DNA of 64,000 nt from Glutamicibacter ardleyensis (GTDB taxonomy: Bacteria > Actinomycetota > Actinomycetes > Actinomycetales > Micrococcaceae). Each line of letters opens with the position of its first letter. Positions within the stretch are counted from its first letter, which is position 1. The DNA lies in the NCBI RefSeq assembly GCF_014644555.1, contig NZ_BMKX01000002.1:310001-374000 (forward strand), written 5' to 3'. Positions 1 to 8,940 of this stretch are shown here, in pieces. The position numbers and the translations under genes are program-made. The notes under the pieces were generated by a model. It was not told the origin of the DNA, did no database searches, and saw only the letters and a program-made list of their open reading frames with translations.

Positions 1-3000
1 TGCTGCTGGAACTAGACGCCGAGCCGGGTTTCGAAAAAGTCATCCGGGATTTGGCGGCGGCCGCCTATGCACGCGTGGATATGGTGACCCACCGTGGCGA
101 ATTTGCCGTACGCGGTGGCATTATCGATGTGTTCCCGCCGACGCTCGAGCATCCGATACGTATCGATTTCTTCGGTGAACAAATCGACTCCATGCGCTAC
201 TTCTCTATCGCTGATCAACGTTCGCTAGATGGCGCGGGCCCAACAAAAATTATTGCTACCCCCTGCCGTGAAATGCTGATCACCCCACAGGTGATGGGCC
301 GTGCGGCAAACCTAAAAGCACATTTCCCAGCGGCCACCGAGATGCTCACTAAAATTGCCGGCGGTATCGCGGTAGAGGGAATGGAATCGTTGGCCCCGCT
401 GCTGGTCGATGAAATGGTCCCACTGCTGTCATTACTTCCACAGTCCTCCATTGCCTTGGTAATGGAACCCGAGCGCGTGCGCACCCGTGCCCACGACCTC
501 AATGAGACTAACGCCGAGTTCCTCGCCGCCGCCTGGGCTTCGGCTTCCGATGGGGCTGCCGCGCCTTTAGATTTAAGTACCGCCGAGTCGGGGCGCAAGC
601 TCGCATCCGGTGATTTTGCGTCACTTGCGCAAACAGTGGAAAATGCCAAAAACGCGCAGGTCTCCTGGTGGTCATTAACCTCATTGGGTGCCGATGAGGA
701 TCTGGACCTGGGCGCGGCAATAATCCGCGTCGAGGCACGCGAACCGCGCGGTTACCAAGGTGATGTCGAGGCGATGATGGAATTCATCTCCGGCCGCATC
801 AAAGACCAATGGCGGATTGTTGTTGCCACCGAAGGTCCAGGCCCGGCGGCCCGGCTCTCCGAGCTATTCCAGGAATACCAGATCCCTGCGCACCGGGTAG
901 AACTGCTCACTGAAGCCCCCACCGCCGGCCTGATCGAAATCACCCAGGCGACCGCCGGACGCGGGTTCGTCTTCGAAGCACTGAAATTTGGGTTGCTCAC
1001 CGAGGCCGACCTGCTAGGCCGCTCCAGTGCCTACGGAAACCGTAAAACCCGTAAGCTCAGTGCCAAGCGCAAGCGTAACGCCGTGGACCCGCTGTCGTTG
1101 CAGACCGGGGACTACATCGTGCATGAACAGCACGGTATCGGTAAGTTCGTGGAATTGGTCGCCCGTAAGGTCTCAGGTTCGTCCAAGGATTCAAAGCGCG
1201 AATACCTGGTGGTGGAATACGCGCCGTCCAAACGTGGGGCACCGGGGGACCGACTCTTTGTCCCCATGGAACAGCTGGATCTCATTACCCGATATGTGGG
1301 TGGTGAAGCCCCGAGCATGTCCAAGATGGGTGGTTCAGATTGGGCGAGCACTAAGTCCAAGGCGCGCAAGGCGGTCAAGGAGATCGCAGGGGATCTGATC
1401 AAGCTGTATTCGGCGCGTATGGCCAGCCGTGGTCACGCCTTTGGTCCGGACACCCCGTGGCAGAACGAGCTGGAAGAAGCTTTCGCCTATGTCGAAACCC
1501 CGGACCAGCTGACGGCTATTAATGAAGTTAAGCAGGATATGGAACGCGAGGTCCCGATGGACCGGCTCATCTCCGGCGACGTCGGCTTCGGCAAAACCGA
1601 AATTGCGGTGCGTGCGGCGTTTAAGGCAGTACAGGATTCAAAACAGGTTGCCATCTTGGTACCCACCACGCTGCTTGCCTCACAGCACCACCAAACATTC
1701 ACTGAAAGGTACTCGGGTTTCCCACTGCGCGTACGCACTCTTTCACGTTTCCAAACCGCCAAGGAATCCAAGGAAATCCTTGCCGGACTTAAGGACGGTT
1801 CGGTAGACATCGTCATCGGTACCCACCGGTTGCTGTCCAAGACCGTGCAGTTTAAGAACCTTGGGTTGGTGATTATCGATGAGGAACAGCGCTTCGGTGT
1901 AGAGCACAAGGAAGAGCTGAAAAAGATGCGCACCAACGTGGACGTGTTGGCCATGAGCGCCACCCCGATTCCGCGCACCCTAGAAATGAGCCTTACCGGC
2001 ATCCGTGAAACCTCCACGCTTGCCACCCCGCCCGAAGAACGCCATCCGGTGCTCACCTTCGTCGGGCCACGTAGCGACAAGCAGATTTCTGCGGCTATTA
2101 AGCGCGAGCTGATGCGTGATGGCCAGGTGTTCTTTGTGCACAACCGGGTATCGTCCATCGACCGTGTTGCCGCCGAACTGCGCGAGCTGGTTCCCGAGGC
2201 ACGCGTTGAGGTGGCTCACGGCAAAATGAGCGAAACACGGTTGGAACGGATCATCCAGGATTTCTGGGAGAAGAAATTTGACGTGCTGGTGTCCACCACC
2301 ATCATCGAGACCGGGCTGGATATTTCTAACGCCAACACGTTGATTGTGGACCGGGCGAATAACTATGGCTTGTCCCAGCTGCATCAGTTGCGCGGCCGTG
2401 TGGGACGTGCCCGCGAGCGTGCCTACGCCTACTTCCTCTGGGACGTGGAGAAGCCATTGGGGGAGGTAGCGTTGGAACGGTTGAAAGCCGTCGCGGCGCA
2501 CAACGAACTAGGCTCCGGCTACCAGCTGGCCATGAAGGATCTGGAGTTGCGTGGGGCGGGCAATATGCTCGGTGGCGAACAGTCCGGGCATATCGCCGGG
2601 GTTGGCTTCGACTTGTACCTGCGTCTTGTCGGCGAGGCCGTCGCAGACTTTAAGGGTGAGGGCGAAGAAGAAGCCACCGAGATGAAGATTGAGCTCCCGG
2701 TGAATGCTCACCTGCCGCACGAGTACGTGCCTGGCGAACGCTTGCGGTTAGAAGCCTACCGAAATATTGCCGCCGCCGAAAGTACGGAGGCGCTGGCCGA
2801 GGTCCAAGAAGAACTCGAAGATCGCTACGGCAAGCTTCCGCAGCCGGTAGAGAATCTGATGCGGGTGGCGGCGTTACGCGTGCGTGCCAGGGCCTTGGGG
2901 TTGCGTGATATTCAGCAGATCGGTAACCATATCAAGGTGTCCCCGGCGAAGATTGAGGATCTTCCGGCCAGCCGTCAGGTTCGTTTGGAGCGTCTCTACC

Positions 3001-3167
3001 CGGGCTCCGTCAACAAGCCTGCGCTCAACGCGATCTTCATTCCGAAGCCGCGCACCTCTCCTGTGGGTGGAAAGGACCTAGCGGACGAAGCAATCCTTGA
3101 ATGGGCCGAGCGTCTGCTCTACGGGATCTTCGAACCTGCTCCGGCGGTGCAGGGCAACGCTAAGTAG
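1..3167 (+). CDS. mfd: Transcription-repair coupling factor Mfd, 5' end outside the window
   Basis: Mfd is an ATP-driven DNA translocase that removes RNA polymerase stalled at DNA damage and recruits UvrA. The frame is open from base 3, so the gene enters from the left edge; about 1055 codons are present against roughly 1200 in the family, so only an N-terminal part is missing. Visible in order: the UvrB-like region (THRGEFAVRGG near base 90), the CarD-like RNA-polymerase interaction domain (GDYIVHEQHGIGKF near 1110), Walker A GDVGFGKTE near 1577, the DEEQ box near 1880, SATPIPRT near 1960, the RecG-like translocation motif region with QLRGRVGRA near 2385, and the C-terminal TRCF domain. It ends TAG at 3165, 17 bases before the stop of a convergent gene. 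The family assignment is certain. Confidence 0.97.
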   Translation, partial: LLELDAEPGFEKVIRDLAAAAYARVDMVTHRGEFAVRGGIIDVFPPTLEHPIRIDFFGEQIDSMRYFSIADQRSLDGAGPTKIIATPCREMLITPQVMGRAANLKAHFPAATEMLTKIAGGIAVEGMESLAPLLVDEMVPLLSLLPQSSIALVMEPERVRTRAHDLNETNAEFLAAAWASASDGAAAPLDLSTAESGRKLASGDFASLAQTVENAKNAQVSWWSLTSLGADEDLDLGAAIIRVEAREPRGYQGDVEAMMEFISGRIKDQWRIVVATEGPGPAARLSELFQEYQIPAHRVELLTEAPTAGLIEITQATAGRGFVFEALKFGLLTEADLLGRSSAYGNRKTRKLSAKRKRNAVDPLSLQTGDYIVHEQHGIGKFVELVARKVSGSSKDSKREYLVVEYAPSKRGAPGDRLFVPMEQLDLITRYVGGEAPSMSKMGGSDWASTKSKARKAVKEIAGDLIKLYSARMASRGHAFGPDTPWQNELEEAFAYVETPDQLTAINEVKQDMEREVPMDRLISGDVGFGKTEIAVRAAFKAVQDSKQVAILVPTTLLASQHHQTFTERYSGFPLRVRTLSRFQTAKESKEILAGLKDGSVDIVIGTHRLLSKTVQFKNLGLVIIDEEQRFGVEHKEELKKMRTNVDVLAMSATPIPRTLEMSLTGIRETSTLATPPEERHPVLTFVGPRSDKQISAAIKRELMRDGQVFFVHNRVSSIDRVAAELRELVPEARVEVAHGKMSETRLERIIQDFWEKKFDVLVSTTIIETGLDISNANTLIVDRANNYGLSQLHQLRGRVGRARERAYAYFLWDVEKPLGEVALERLKAVAAHNELGSGYQLAMKDLELRGAGNMLGGEQSGHIAGVGFDLYLRLVGEAVADFKGEGEEEATEMKIELPVNAHLPHEYVPGERLRLEAYRNIAAAESTEALAEVQEELEDRYGKLPQPVENLMRVAALRVRARALGLRDIQQIGNHIKVSPAKIEDLPASRQVRLERLYPGSVNKPALNAIFIPKPRTSPVGGKDLADEAILEWAERLLYGIFEPAPAVQGNAK

Positions 3168-3184
3168 CCGGTGGCGGGTGCCGA

Positions 3185-3667
3185 TTAAATGGTGCCCGCC
3201 AGTTCCTTGGCGTAGTCATGTACCGGGCGTCCATAAAGGCTGAGGGTGGGCGCCAGCGTCTGTAAAGCTACACGCAGTGCCTCCTGGTGATCTCCCGCGT
3301 CGTGTAGGGCGAGCGCAAGGAACGCCTGAGCATCGCGGTACACGTGGCTTGATGCCTGGATCAATTGCAACAGTTGCACGGCCTGGCCGGTTTCGCCTAA
3401 GTTGCGTAGCGTGCTGGCTAGTTGAATACGCGCTTCGTCCAGTTTTTCTGGATCAAGGCCGGTGGCTATCGCCGCCCGGTAGGGTTCCACCGCTTGGGCT
3501 TCTTCGCCGAGATAGTCGTGGAGTGAGGCTTGCTCAAAAAGTACCACTGCGTCGCCGGCTGGCCGCTGAGCGAGTAGTTCATCGAGTTCTTCGCGTAGCT
3601 TCTGCGAGCTTTTCCCCTTGGCGCTGCGCCAGAAGGCTTCGATCTGTTCATTGAAGGTGCGGATCAT
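3185..3667 (-). CDS. Small tetratricopeptide-repeat protein
   Basis: A 160-residue, mostly helical cytoplasmic protein with repeated TPR-like pairs (for example the segments around DAVVLFEQASLHDYLGE, DEARIQLASTLRNLGETGQA and AQAFLALALHDAGDHQEA). Proteins of this size and repeat pattern are annotated as tetratricopeptide-repeat proteins in many Gram-positive genomes, and no specific role is known. No signal peptide or membrane segment is seen. The ATG start lacks a Shine-Dalgarno sequence but has TAGCCT six bases upstream, which fits a leaderless transcript. It converges on mfd with no obvious terminator between them. TPR family fairly sure; function unknown. Confidence 0.8.
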   Translation of the reverse strand: MIRTFNEQIEAFWRSAKGKSSQKLREELDELLAQRPAGDAVVLFEQASLHDYLGEEAQAVEPYRAAIATGLDPEKLDEARIQLASTLRNLGETGQAVQLLQLIQASSHVYRDAQAFLALALHDAGDHQEALRVALQTLAPTLSLYGRPVHDYAKELAGTI

Positions 3668-3724
3668 AAGTCGAGGCTAGTGCGCGTAATAATCTCGGGC
3701 AAGGGCAGAACGCCCGGTTAACGA

Positions 3725-3756
3725 ATTGTGGGGAGGCCTCTCGGCCTCCCCACAAT
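3725..3756 (-). terminator. Hairpin terminator of the nucleoside operon
   Basis: Perfect inverted repeat with 14-base arms (core GGGGAGGCC / GGCCTCCCC) and a TCTC loop, placed just after the last gene of the minus-strand operon that starts at the purine nucleoside phosphorylase. It lacks a strong T-run on the minus side. Confidence 0.75.
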
Positions 3757-3769
3757 GTTCAAGCGTAAA

Positions 3770-4021
3770 TTACAGGGCAGCGTTTGCTGCGGCTGCCTCT
3801 TCGATAGAGTCCGCGCGACCCATCAGGTGCATTGGAATCGCAAAGGCCAAGAAGCACAGCGCGAAGCATGCAATGGTTGGCCACCAAGCGGTCTCCAACG
3901 TCCAGTAAGACAGGGCGTAAAGACCGGCTGCGAACATCACCGTGAAGATTAGGGTATTAACGATGTTGCCAACGAGGCGACCTTCACCTGAGTGGGCGGT
4001 GTTCTTGCCGTTCGAGTACAC
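3770..4021 (-). CDS. Small two-helix membrane protein in the nucleoside operon
   Basis: An 83-residue protein with two hydrophobic segments (around residues 20-40 and 46-66), a short polar N-terminus and an acidic, alanine-rich tail. No family is recognised. The GTG start at 4021 is supported by AAGGAG five bases upstream. It lies 35 bases after deoC and before the operon terminator, so it is probably co-transcribed with deoC, the phosphosugar mutase and the phosphorylase. A role in nucleoside transport or membrane association is conceivable from position only; two helices are too few for a typical permease. Confidence 0.75.
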   Translation of the reverse strand: MYSNGKNTAHSGEGRLVGNIVNTLIFTVMFAAGLYALSYWTLETAWWPTIACFALCFLAFAIPMHLMGRADSIEEAAAANAAL

Positions 4022-4056
4022 TTTTTCTCCTTGAGGAAACGAATGGGTGCGGGATC

Positions 4057-4743
4057 TTAGTAAGCGGATCCGCTTTGCTCTCCCTCTAGGATAGCAACTC
4101 CTGAGCTAGAACCGAGACGTGTTGCGCCGGCAGCAATCATTGCCCGCGCGGTTTCGACGCTGCGCACACCGCCCGAGGCCTTCACTCCGAGATCTGGGCC
4201 AACGGTTTGACGCATCAACGCGACATCTTCAACGGTCGCGCCACCGGTAGAGAATCCGGTTGAAGTCTTCACAAAATCGGCTCCGGCGGCCTTCGCTGCC
4301 TCGCAAGCCAGCACCTTTGCCTCGTCGGTGAGCAGGCAGGTTTCGATGATGACCTTCAAGATTGCGCCACCCTCATGGGCTGCCTGTGCAATGGCGAAGA
4401 TCTCGTTGACCAGGGAATCACGATCTCCGCGCAGCGCTGCGGCCACATCGATGACCATGTCGATTTCGTCGGCTCCGTCGGATACCGCGGTGCGGGTTTC
4501 AAAGACCTTGGTTGCGGTGGTGGAGGTGCCCAGTGGGAATCCAATGACCGAACAAGTCAACACGTTGGACTCTGCCAGTTCGCGCGAGACCGTTGATACC
4601 CACAGTGGGTTGACGCAGACTGATTTAAATTCGTACTTCTTCGCCTCTTCGCAGATCGTGATGATCTGTTCGCGGGAGGCATTCTGCGCTAGCAGGGTGT
4701 GGTCAATGTAGCCAGCGATTTCGCGAGCACTTAATTCGGACAT
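4057..4743 (-). CDS. deoC: Deoxyribose-phosphate aldolase
   Basis: Cytoplasmic class I aldolase that cleaves 2-deoxyribose-5-phosphate to glyceraldehyde-3-phosphate and acetaldehyde, the last step of deoxynucleoside catabolism. The 228 residues match the usual size. Key residues are visible: Lys159 in FVKTSTGF (Schiff base), Lys188 in GVKASGGVR, and Asp95 in DEIDMVID (proton relay). The ATG start is preceded by AAGAGGATC. It sits 33 bases after the phosphosugar mutase, in an operon that also has the purine nucleoside phosphorylase, a complete route from purine deoxynucleosides to central metabolism. Confidence 0.97.
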   Translation of the reverse strand: MSELSAREIAGYIDHTLLAQNASREQIITICEEAKKYEFKSVCVNPLWVSTVSRELAESNVLTCSVIGFPLGTSTTATKVFETRTAVSDGADEIDMVIDVAAALRGDRDSLVNEIFAIAQAAHEGGAILKVIIETCLLTDEAKVLACEAAKAAGADFVKTSTGFSTGGATVEDVALMRQTVGPDLGVKASGGVRSVETARAMIAAGATRLGSSSGVAILEGEQSGSAY

Positions 4744-4776
4744 CGTGATCCTCTTTTGTTCGTTCGTAGGTTCGGA

Positions 4777-6507
4777 TTAGTTTGTGAGGAATGCTTCAAG
4801 TTCAGTCTTGATCGCTTGGCACTGCGCCGTGGCCCGTGCGCGAGCCGCCGGAACGTCGGCCAGATCCTCGGCGTGCTCCACGGTTTCCAGGTAGCATTTC
4901 AGTTTTGGTTCGGTTCCCGAGGGGCGCACAATAACGCGTGCGCCGGTGAAGGTGTGTAGCACCATGGCGTTGGTGGCAGGCAGCTTCTCGGTGCCTTGAG
5001 AAAGGTCGGTGACCTCGGTAACTTCCGCTCCGGCAAGCTGCGCCGGAGCCTGAGTACGGATCTTTTCCATCAGTACCGGGATCTGCGACAGGTCGGTGAA
5101 GCGCATCGAGAGCTGGTCAGTGACATGTACGCCGTGTTTTGCCGCGAGCTCGTCTAACCTGCCCTGGATACTGTTTGAGCCAGCCTTCAGCTCCGCCGCA
5201 AGATCTGCGAGAACTAACGCCGCGGACATGCCGTCCTTATCACGCACCAACGAAGGGGCCACCGCGTAGCCCAACGCTTCTTCGTAGCCGAACCCGAGGT
5301 TTTCCACGCGCGCGATCCATTTAAATCCGGTGAGCGTTTCCTCATGTTCTCTTCCGCTGTCCTTGGCGATAGCCGCCAACATGCGAGACGAAACGATGGA
5401 ATTTGCCAACTTCTGCTCGGCCGGGAGGATGCGCGAAAGCTGGTCTCCAAGCAACCATCCGACCTCGTCGCCGCGCAACATCCGCCAAGCGCTACCGTCG
5501 TGAATGGCTGCGGCACAACGATCTGCATCCGGGTCATTAGCGATGACCAGATCCGCTCCGAGCTTCCGAGCTAGTTCAAGGGACAAGTCAATGGCCCCTG
5601 GCTCCTCTGGGTTAGGGAACTTCACGGTCGGGAAATCTGGATCCGGATGTTCCTGCTCCGGGACCATATGTACGTCGCTGAACCCGGAGTTGAGCAGTGC
5701 TAAACGCATGGTGTGCCCGCCGACGCCGTGCATCGCGGTGACTACCACCTTCAAGTTCTTTCGCGCGGCGGCAAGCGAACCATCGGCGCGCGGAATGACG
5801 TTGCCGATTGAATCGAGGTAGGACGCTTCGATGTCGCCATCCTCTGCGGCCCCCGGCAGTACCGTCCAGCCCGAGTCGACGCGTTTAATGTCCGCTACGG
5901 GTTGATCTGCATCGATCAACGCGGCGATCTGTGCGTCGATGGGGGAGACGATCTGTGCGCCGCGGCCCACCTCGTCGGCGACCTTTCCTCCGACGTAGAC
6001 CTTATAACCGTTATCACGCGGCGGATTGTGGCTGGCAGTGACCATGACGCCGGCTTCGGCTCCAAAGGTGCGCACTGCCCACGCCAATACGGGTGTTGGC
6101 AGAGCCGAGGGCATCAGCAAAACCTCAAATCCGGCCGCGGTAAACACCGCAGCCGAATCCGTGGCGAACACATCCGAGTTATAACGTGCGTCAAAACCGA
6201 TCACCACCTTAGGGGTGTACTCCCCGGCGGCACGCTCGGACAAAAAGCGGGAGATTCCGGCGGCGGTGCGCATCACCACTACCCGGTTCATCCGCATTGG
6301 GCCGGCACCAAGCTCGGCTCGCAACCCGGCGGTACCGAATTCGAGTACTCCGCTGAAACGATCGGCTAGATCTTCCAGGGCAGGTCCATCGCCGGACTCA
6401 ACGGTGGAGATCAGTGCACGAAGCTCTTGAGCGGTGGCCGGATCAGGATCCTGAGCGGCCCAGTCGGCTGCCTGCGCGAGGAGTTGGTTTTTCTCGGTTT
6501 GATTCAT
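4777..6507 (-). CDS. Phosphosugar mutase (phosphoglucomutase/phosphomannomutase family), probable phosphopentomutase
   Basis: A 576-residue alpha-D-phosphohexomutase-family enzyme. The phosphoserine loop TASHNP near residue 147, the metal-binding DPDADR loop and the C-terminal phosphate-binding RPSGTEPK are all present. The length and motifs resemble the PGM2-like group, which includes phosphopentomutases and glucose-1,6-bisphosphate synthases. Its position between a purine nucleoside phosphorylase and deoC suggests it interconverts (deoxy)ribose-1- and 5-phosphates; this substrate is inferred from context. The frame is open upstream to 6624, but that would overlap the phosphorylase; ATG at 6507 has AAGGAAAAC in front and gives a clean junction. 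Confidence 0.92.
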   Translation of the reverse strand: MNQTEKNQLLAQAADWAAQDPDPATAQELRALISTVESGDGPALEDLADRFSGVLEFGTAGLRAELGAGPMRMNRVVVMRTAAGISRFLSERAAGEYTPKVVIGFDARYNSDVFATDSAAVFTAAGFEVLLMPSALPTPVLAWAVRTFGAEAGVMVTASHNPPRDNGYKVYVGGKVADEVGRGAQIVSPIDAQIAALIDADQPVADIKRVDSGWTVLPGAAEDGDIEASYLDSIGNVIPRADGSLAAARKNLKVVVTAMHGVGGHTMRLALLNSGFSDVHMVPEQEHPDPDFPTVKFPNPEEPGAIDLSLELARKLGADLVIANDPDADRCAAAIHDGSAWRMLRGDEVGWLLGDQLSRILPAEQKLANSIVSSRMLAAIAKDSGREHEETLTGFKWIARVENLGFGYEEALGYAVAPSLVRDKDGMSAALVLADLAAELKAGSNSIQGRLDELAAKHGVHVTDQLSMRFTDLSQIPVLMEKIRTQAPAQLAGAEVTEVTDLSQGTEKLPATNAMVLHTFTGARVIVRPSGTEPKLKCYLETVEHAEDLADVPAARARATAQCQAIKTELEAFLTN

Positions 6508-6544
6508 CGTTTTCCTTGGCTCTACAGGTGAAAGTGTTTCTCGC

Positions 6545-7354
6545 CTAGAGGCGGGCGATGATTTGTGCCAGTAGTTTGGAGATGCGTGGCCCGGCGGTCT
6601 GACCGGCTTCAATGACCTCTTCATGGCTTAGCGGGATGGGGCTAATACCGGCAGCCAAATTAGTGACCAAAGAAATACCGAAAATTTCCATTCCAGCGTG
6701 GCGGGCAGCAATGGCTTCCAACGCGGTGGACATGCCTACCAGATCGGCGCCAATGGTTTTGGCATACTGCACCTCTGCCGGGGTTTCGTAATGTGGGCCG
6801 GTGAACTGTGCGTAGACGCCCTCGTCCAGAGTTGGGTCAACTTCACGAGCCACCTCGCGTAGACGCGAAGAATATAGGTCGGTTAGATCCACAAATGTGG
6901 CGCCTTCCAACGGAGAAGTCGCCGTGAGGTTGATGTGATCTGAGATCAGGACCGGGGTGCCCGGGGTCCAATTCGGGTTCAGCCCACCGCAACCGTTGGT
7001 CAGCACCAGTTGGGTGCAACCGGCGGCAGCTGCGGTACGGATAGGGTGCACTACCGAACGCACACCGCGTCCCTCGTAGTAGTGGGTGCGCGCGCCAAGT
7101 ACGAGAATGCGCTTGCCCGATTCGGTCAGAATCGAGGAAATAGTGCCGCGGTGGCCAGGTACCGCCGCAGCGTGGAAGCCAGGGATGGTGGTGGCATCGA
7201 GTGTGTGGGTTCGCTCGCCAATTAGCTCAGCGGCTTCGCCCCAGCCGGAGCCGAGGACCAGAGCAATGTCGTGCTTTTCGACATTAGTTTGCTCGGCAAT
7301 TACCTGGGCGGCCTGTGCCGCCAACGCCTGTGGGTCATTTTGCATATCATTCAC
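6545..7354 (-). CDS. punA: Purine nucleoside phosphorylase, trimeric type
   Basis: Cytoplasmic enzyme that splits purine (deoxy)nucleosides with phosphate to the free base and (deoxy)ribose-1-phosphate. The 269-residue length and the motifs VLGSGWG (phosphate site), GARTHYYEG, TNGCGGLNP, FTGPHYETPAE and GMSTALEAIAA are those of the trimeric PNP family. It is the first gene of the minus-strand operon. The GTG start at 7354 has no Shine-Dalgarno sequence, but TAGCGT lies seven bases upstream, consistent with a leaderless mRNA; an in-frame ATG three codons on is the alternative start. It is divergent from lpdA. Confidence 0.95.
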   Translation of the reverse strand: MNDMQNDPQALAAQAAQVIAEQTNVEKHDIALVLGSGWGEAAELIGERTHTLDATTIPGFHAAAVPGHRGTISSILTESGKRILVLGARTHYYEGRGVRSVVHPIRTAAAAGCTQLVLTNGCGGLNPNWTPGTPVLISDHINLTATSPLEGATFVDLTDLYSSRLREVAREVDPTLDEGVYAQFTGPHYETPAEVQYAKTIGADLVGMSTALEAIAARHAGMEIFGISLVTNLAAGISPIPLSHEEVIEAGQTAGPRISKLLAQIIARL

Positions 7355-7361
7355 GTGAAAT

Positions 7362-7374
7362 ACGCTACCGGTAG
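7362..7374 (-). promoter_or_regulatory. Leaderless -10 box and 10-base palindrome upstream of punA
   Basis: On the minus strand TAGCGT (7367-7362) stands seven bases before the GTG start of punA. It overlaps the palindrome CTACCGGTAG (7365-7374), which could be an operator in the roughly 100-base divergent region. Read from sequence only. Confidence 0.4.
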
Positions 7375-7459
7375 GTAGCCCCTTTGTCAGGTGGAACCCG
7401 TGGCAAATGGAGGAAATTCACTCGATCGTGATGTGCGCAAAAGCTGTGCATGGGGAACA

Positions 7460-8872
7460 ATGGAAAATGTGAGCGCAGATCCTAGGAATAAAGCAACCCG
7501 TTTAGTAATCCTCGGTGGTGGACCAGGTGGCTATGAAGCTGCCATGGGAGCCGCCCAACTAGGTGCCAATGTCACTGTGGTGGAACGTGCAGGGATGGGT
7601 GGTTCGGCGGTTCTAACCGACGTCGTGCCGTCAAAAACCCTCATTGCCACCGCTGACGCGGTACGCCGTGTACAGCACGCGGAAACCTTCGGTGTCCACA
7701 TCGAGGGGATCGATGACGCGCAAACCGACTTCTCGGTGGTCAACCACCGATTGCTGGAACTTGCCAAGGAGCAGTCCAGTGACATCCGTACCGGCCTAGA
7801 ACGTGCCGGAGTGCGTATTGTGGTCGGCGAAGGCCGTCTCCTAGACCGTAAAAACATCGCCGTAAGTCACCCTGATGGTTCGGAACAGACCATCCAAGCA
7901 GACGCAATCCTGTTGGCCGTCGGTGCCCATCCGCGTGAACTTCCTACCGCCAAACCAGATGGCGAGCGTATCTTCAACTGGACTCAGATTTATAACATGA
8001 ACGAGGTGCCAGAGCACCTGATCGTCGTTGGTTCCGGTGTCACCGGTGCCGAGTTCGCTTCCGCCTACAATCTTCTTGGCGCCAAGGTGACCTTAGTCTC
8101 CTCGCGTGATCGTGTGCTTCCGGGCGAAGACGCAGATGCCGCGGCGGTACTTGAAGACACCTTTAAAGAAAACGGTGTCAACGTTGTCTCGCAGGCTCGC
8201 GCCGAGGGTGTTGAGCGTAAGGGCGATAAGGTCTTCGTTTCGCTGGCAGACGGACGAGTGCTTGAAGGAAGCCACTGCTTGATTGCAGTTGGCGGTATCC
8301 CTAACACCGAAGGTCTGGGACTAGAAGAAGTTGGCGTGCAGTTGACTGATTCTGGCCATATCAAGGTTGATGGCGTTTCGCGCACCACCGTGACCAACAT
8401 TTACTCTGCCGGTGACTGCACCGGAGTCTTCGCACTGGCCTCGGTAGCGGCTATGCAGGGGCGTATCGCCGTAGCTCACTTGCTAGGTGACTCGGTGAAG
8501 CCACTGGATTTGAATCTGGTCTCCTCGAACGTCTTTACCTCGCCGGAAATTGCCACTGTTGGTGTTTCCCAGCGTGCAGTAGCTGAAGGTAAATACCAGG
8601 CCAACATCATCAAGGTAGATCTGAACACGAACGCTCGTGCGAAGATGATGAACGTTGAAAAGGGCTTCGTGAAAATCGTTTCACGCAAGGGTTCGGGAAC
8701 CGTTATTGGTGGCGTTGTCGTTGCACCACGTGCCAGTGAGCTCATCTTCTCGCTCGCGCTCGCCGTGCAAAATAGCTTGCACGTAGACGATGTCGCGGAA
8801 ACCTTCTCGGTTTACCCATCCTTGTCAGGTTCGTTGGCCGAAGCTGCTCGACGGTTGCACCGCCGCATGTAG
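7460..8872 (+). CDS. lpdA: NAD(P)H-quinone dehydrogenase, LpdA type (no redox dithiol)
   Basis: Flavoprotein of the disulfide-reductase fold. FAD-binding GGGPGGYEAA near the N-terminus, NAD(P)-binding VGSGVTGAEFAS in the middle and the second FAD motif YSAGDCTG are clear. The CxxxxC pair of true lipoamide dehydrogenases is missing: the site reads GMGGSAVLTDVVPSK. The catalytic C-terminal His-Glu is replaced by VYPSLSGS. This pattern is the one known for mycobacterial LpdA, which reduces quinones rather than lipoamide and counters oxidative stress. Start: the frame is open from 7391; ATG 7460 (after GGGGAACA) and GTG 7469 are both possible. The length of about 470 residues fits. Monocistronic, with its own terminator. 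Confidence 0.92.
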   Translation: MENVSADPRNKATRLVILGGGPGGYEAAMGAAQLGANVTVVERAGMGGSAVLTDVVPSKTLIATADAVRRVQHAETFGVHIEGIDDAQTDFSVVNHRLLELAKEQSSDIRTGLERAGVRIVVGEGRLLDRKNIAVSHPDGSEQTIQADAILLAVGAHPRELPTAKPDGERIFNWTQIYNMNEVPEHLIVVGSGVTGAEFASAYNLLGAKVTLVSSRDRVLPGEDADAAAVLEDTFKENGVNVVSQARAEGVERKGDKVFVSLADGRVLEGSHCLIAVGGIPNTEGLGLEEVGVQLTDSGHIKVDGVSRTTVTNIYSAGDCTGVFALASVAAMQGRIAVAHLLGDSVKPLDLNLVSSNVFTSPEIATVGVSQRAVAEGKYQANIIKVDLNTNARAKMMNVEKGFVKIVSRKGSGTVIGGVVVAPRASELIFSLALAVQNSLHVDDVAETFSVYPSLSGSLAEAARRLHRRM

Positions 8873-8890
8873 TTTTACCCGTTCCGAGCA

Positions 8891-8930
8891 AAAGCCGGGC
8901 TTCCTGATTTTGATCGGGAAGCTCGGCTTT
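8891..8930 (+). terminator. Rho-independent terminator of lpdA
   Basis: Inverted repeat AAAGCCGGGCTTCC / GGGAAGCTCGGCTTT with one mismatch and an 11-base loop, followed by TTCGGTTTTT. It begins 18 bases after the lpdA stop. Confidence 0.9.
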
Positions 8931-8940
8931 TTCGGTTTTT

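Noticed and set aside
1487-2158. 223-codon minus-strand open frame inside mfd
   Set aside because: Shadow of the mfd reading frame; Mfd motifs on the plus strand are unambiguous and the shadow translation is Ser/Arg-rich with no family resemblance.
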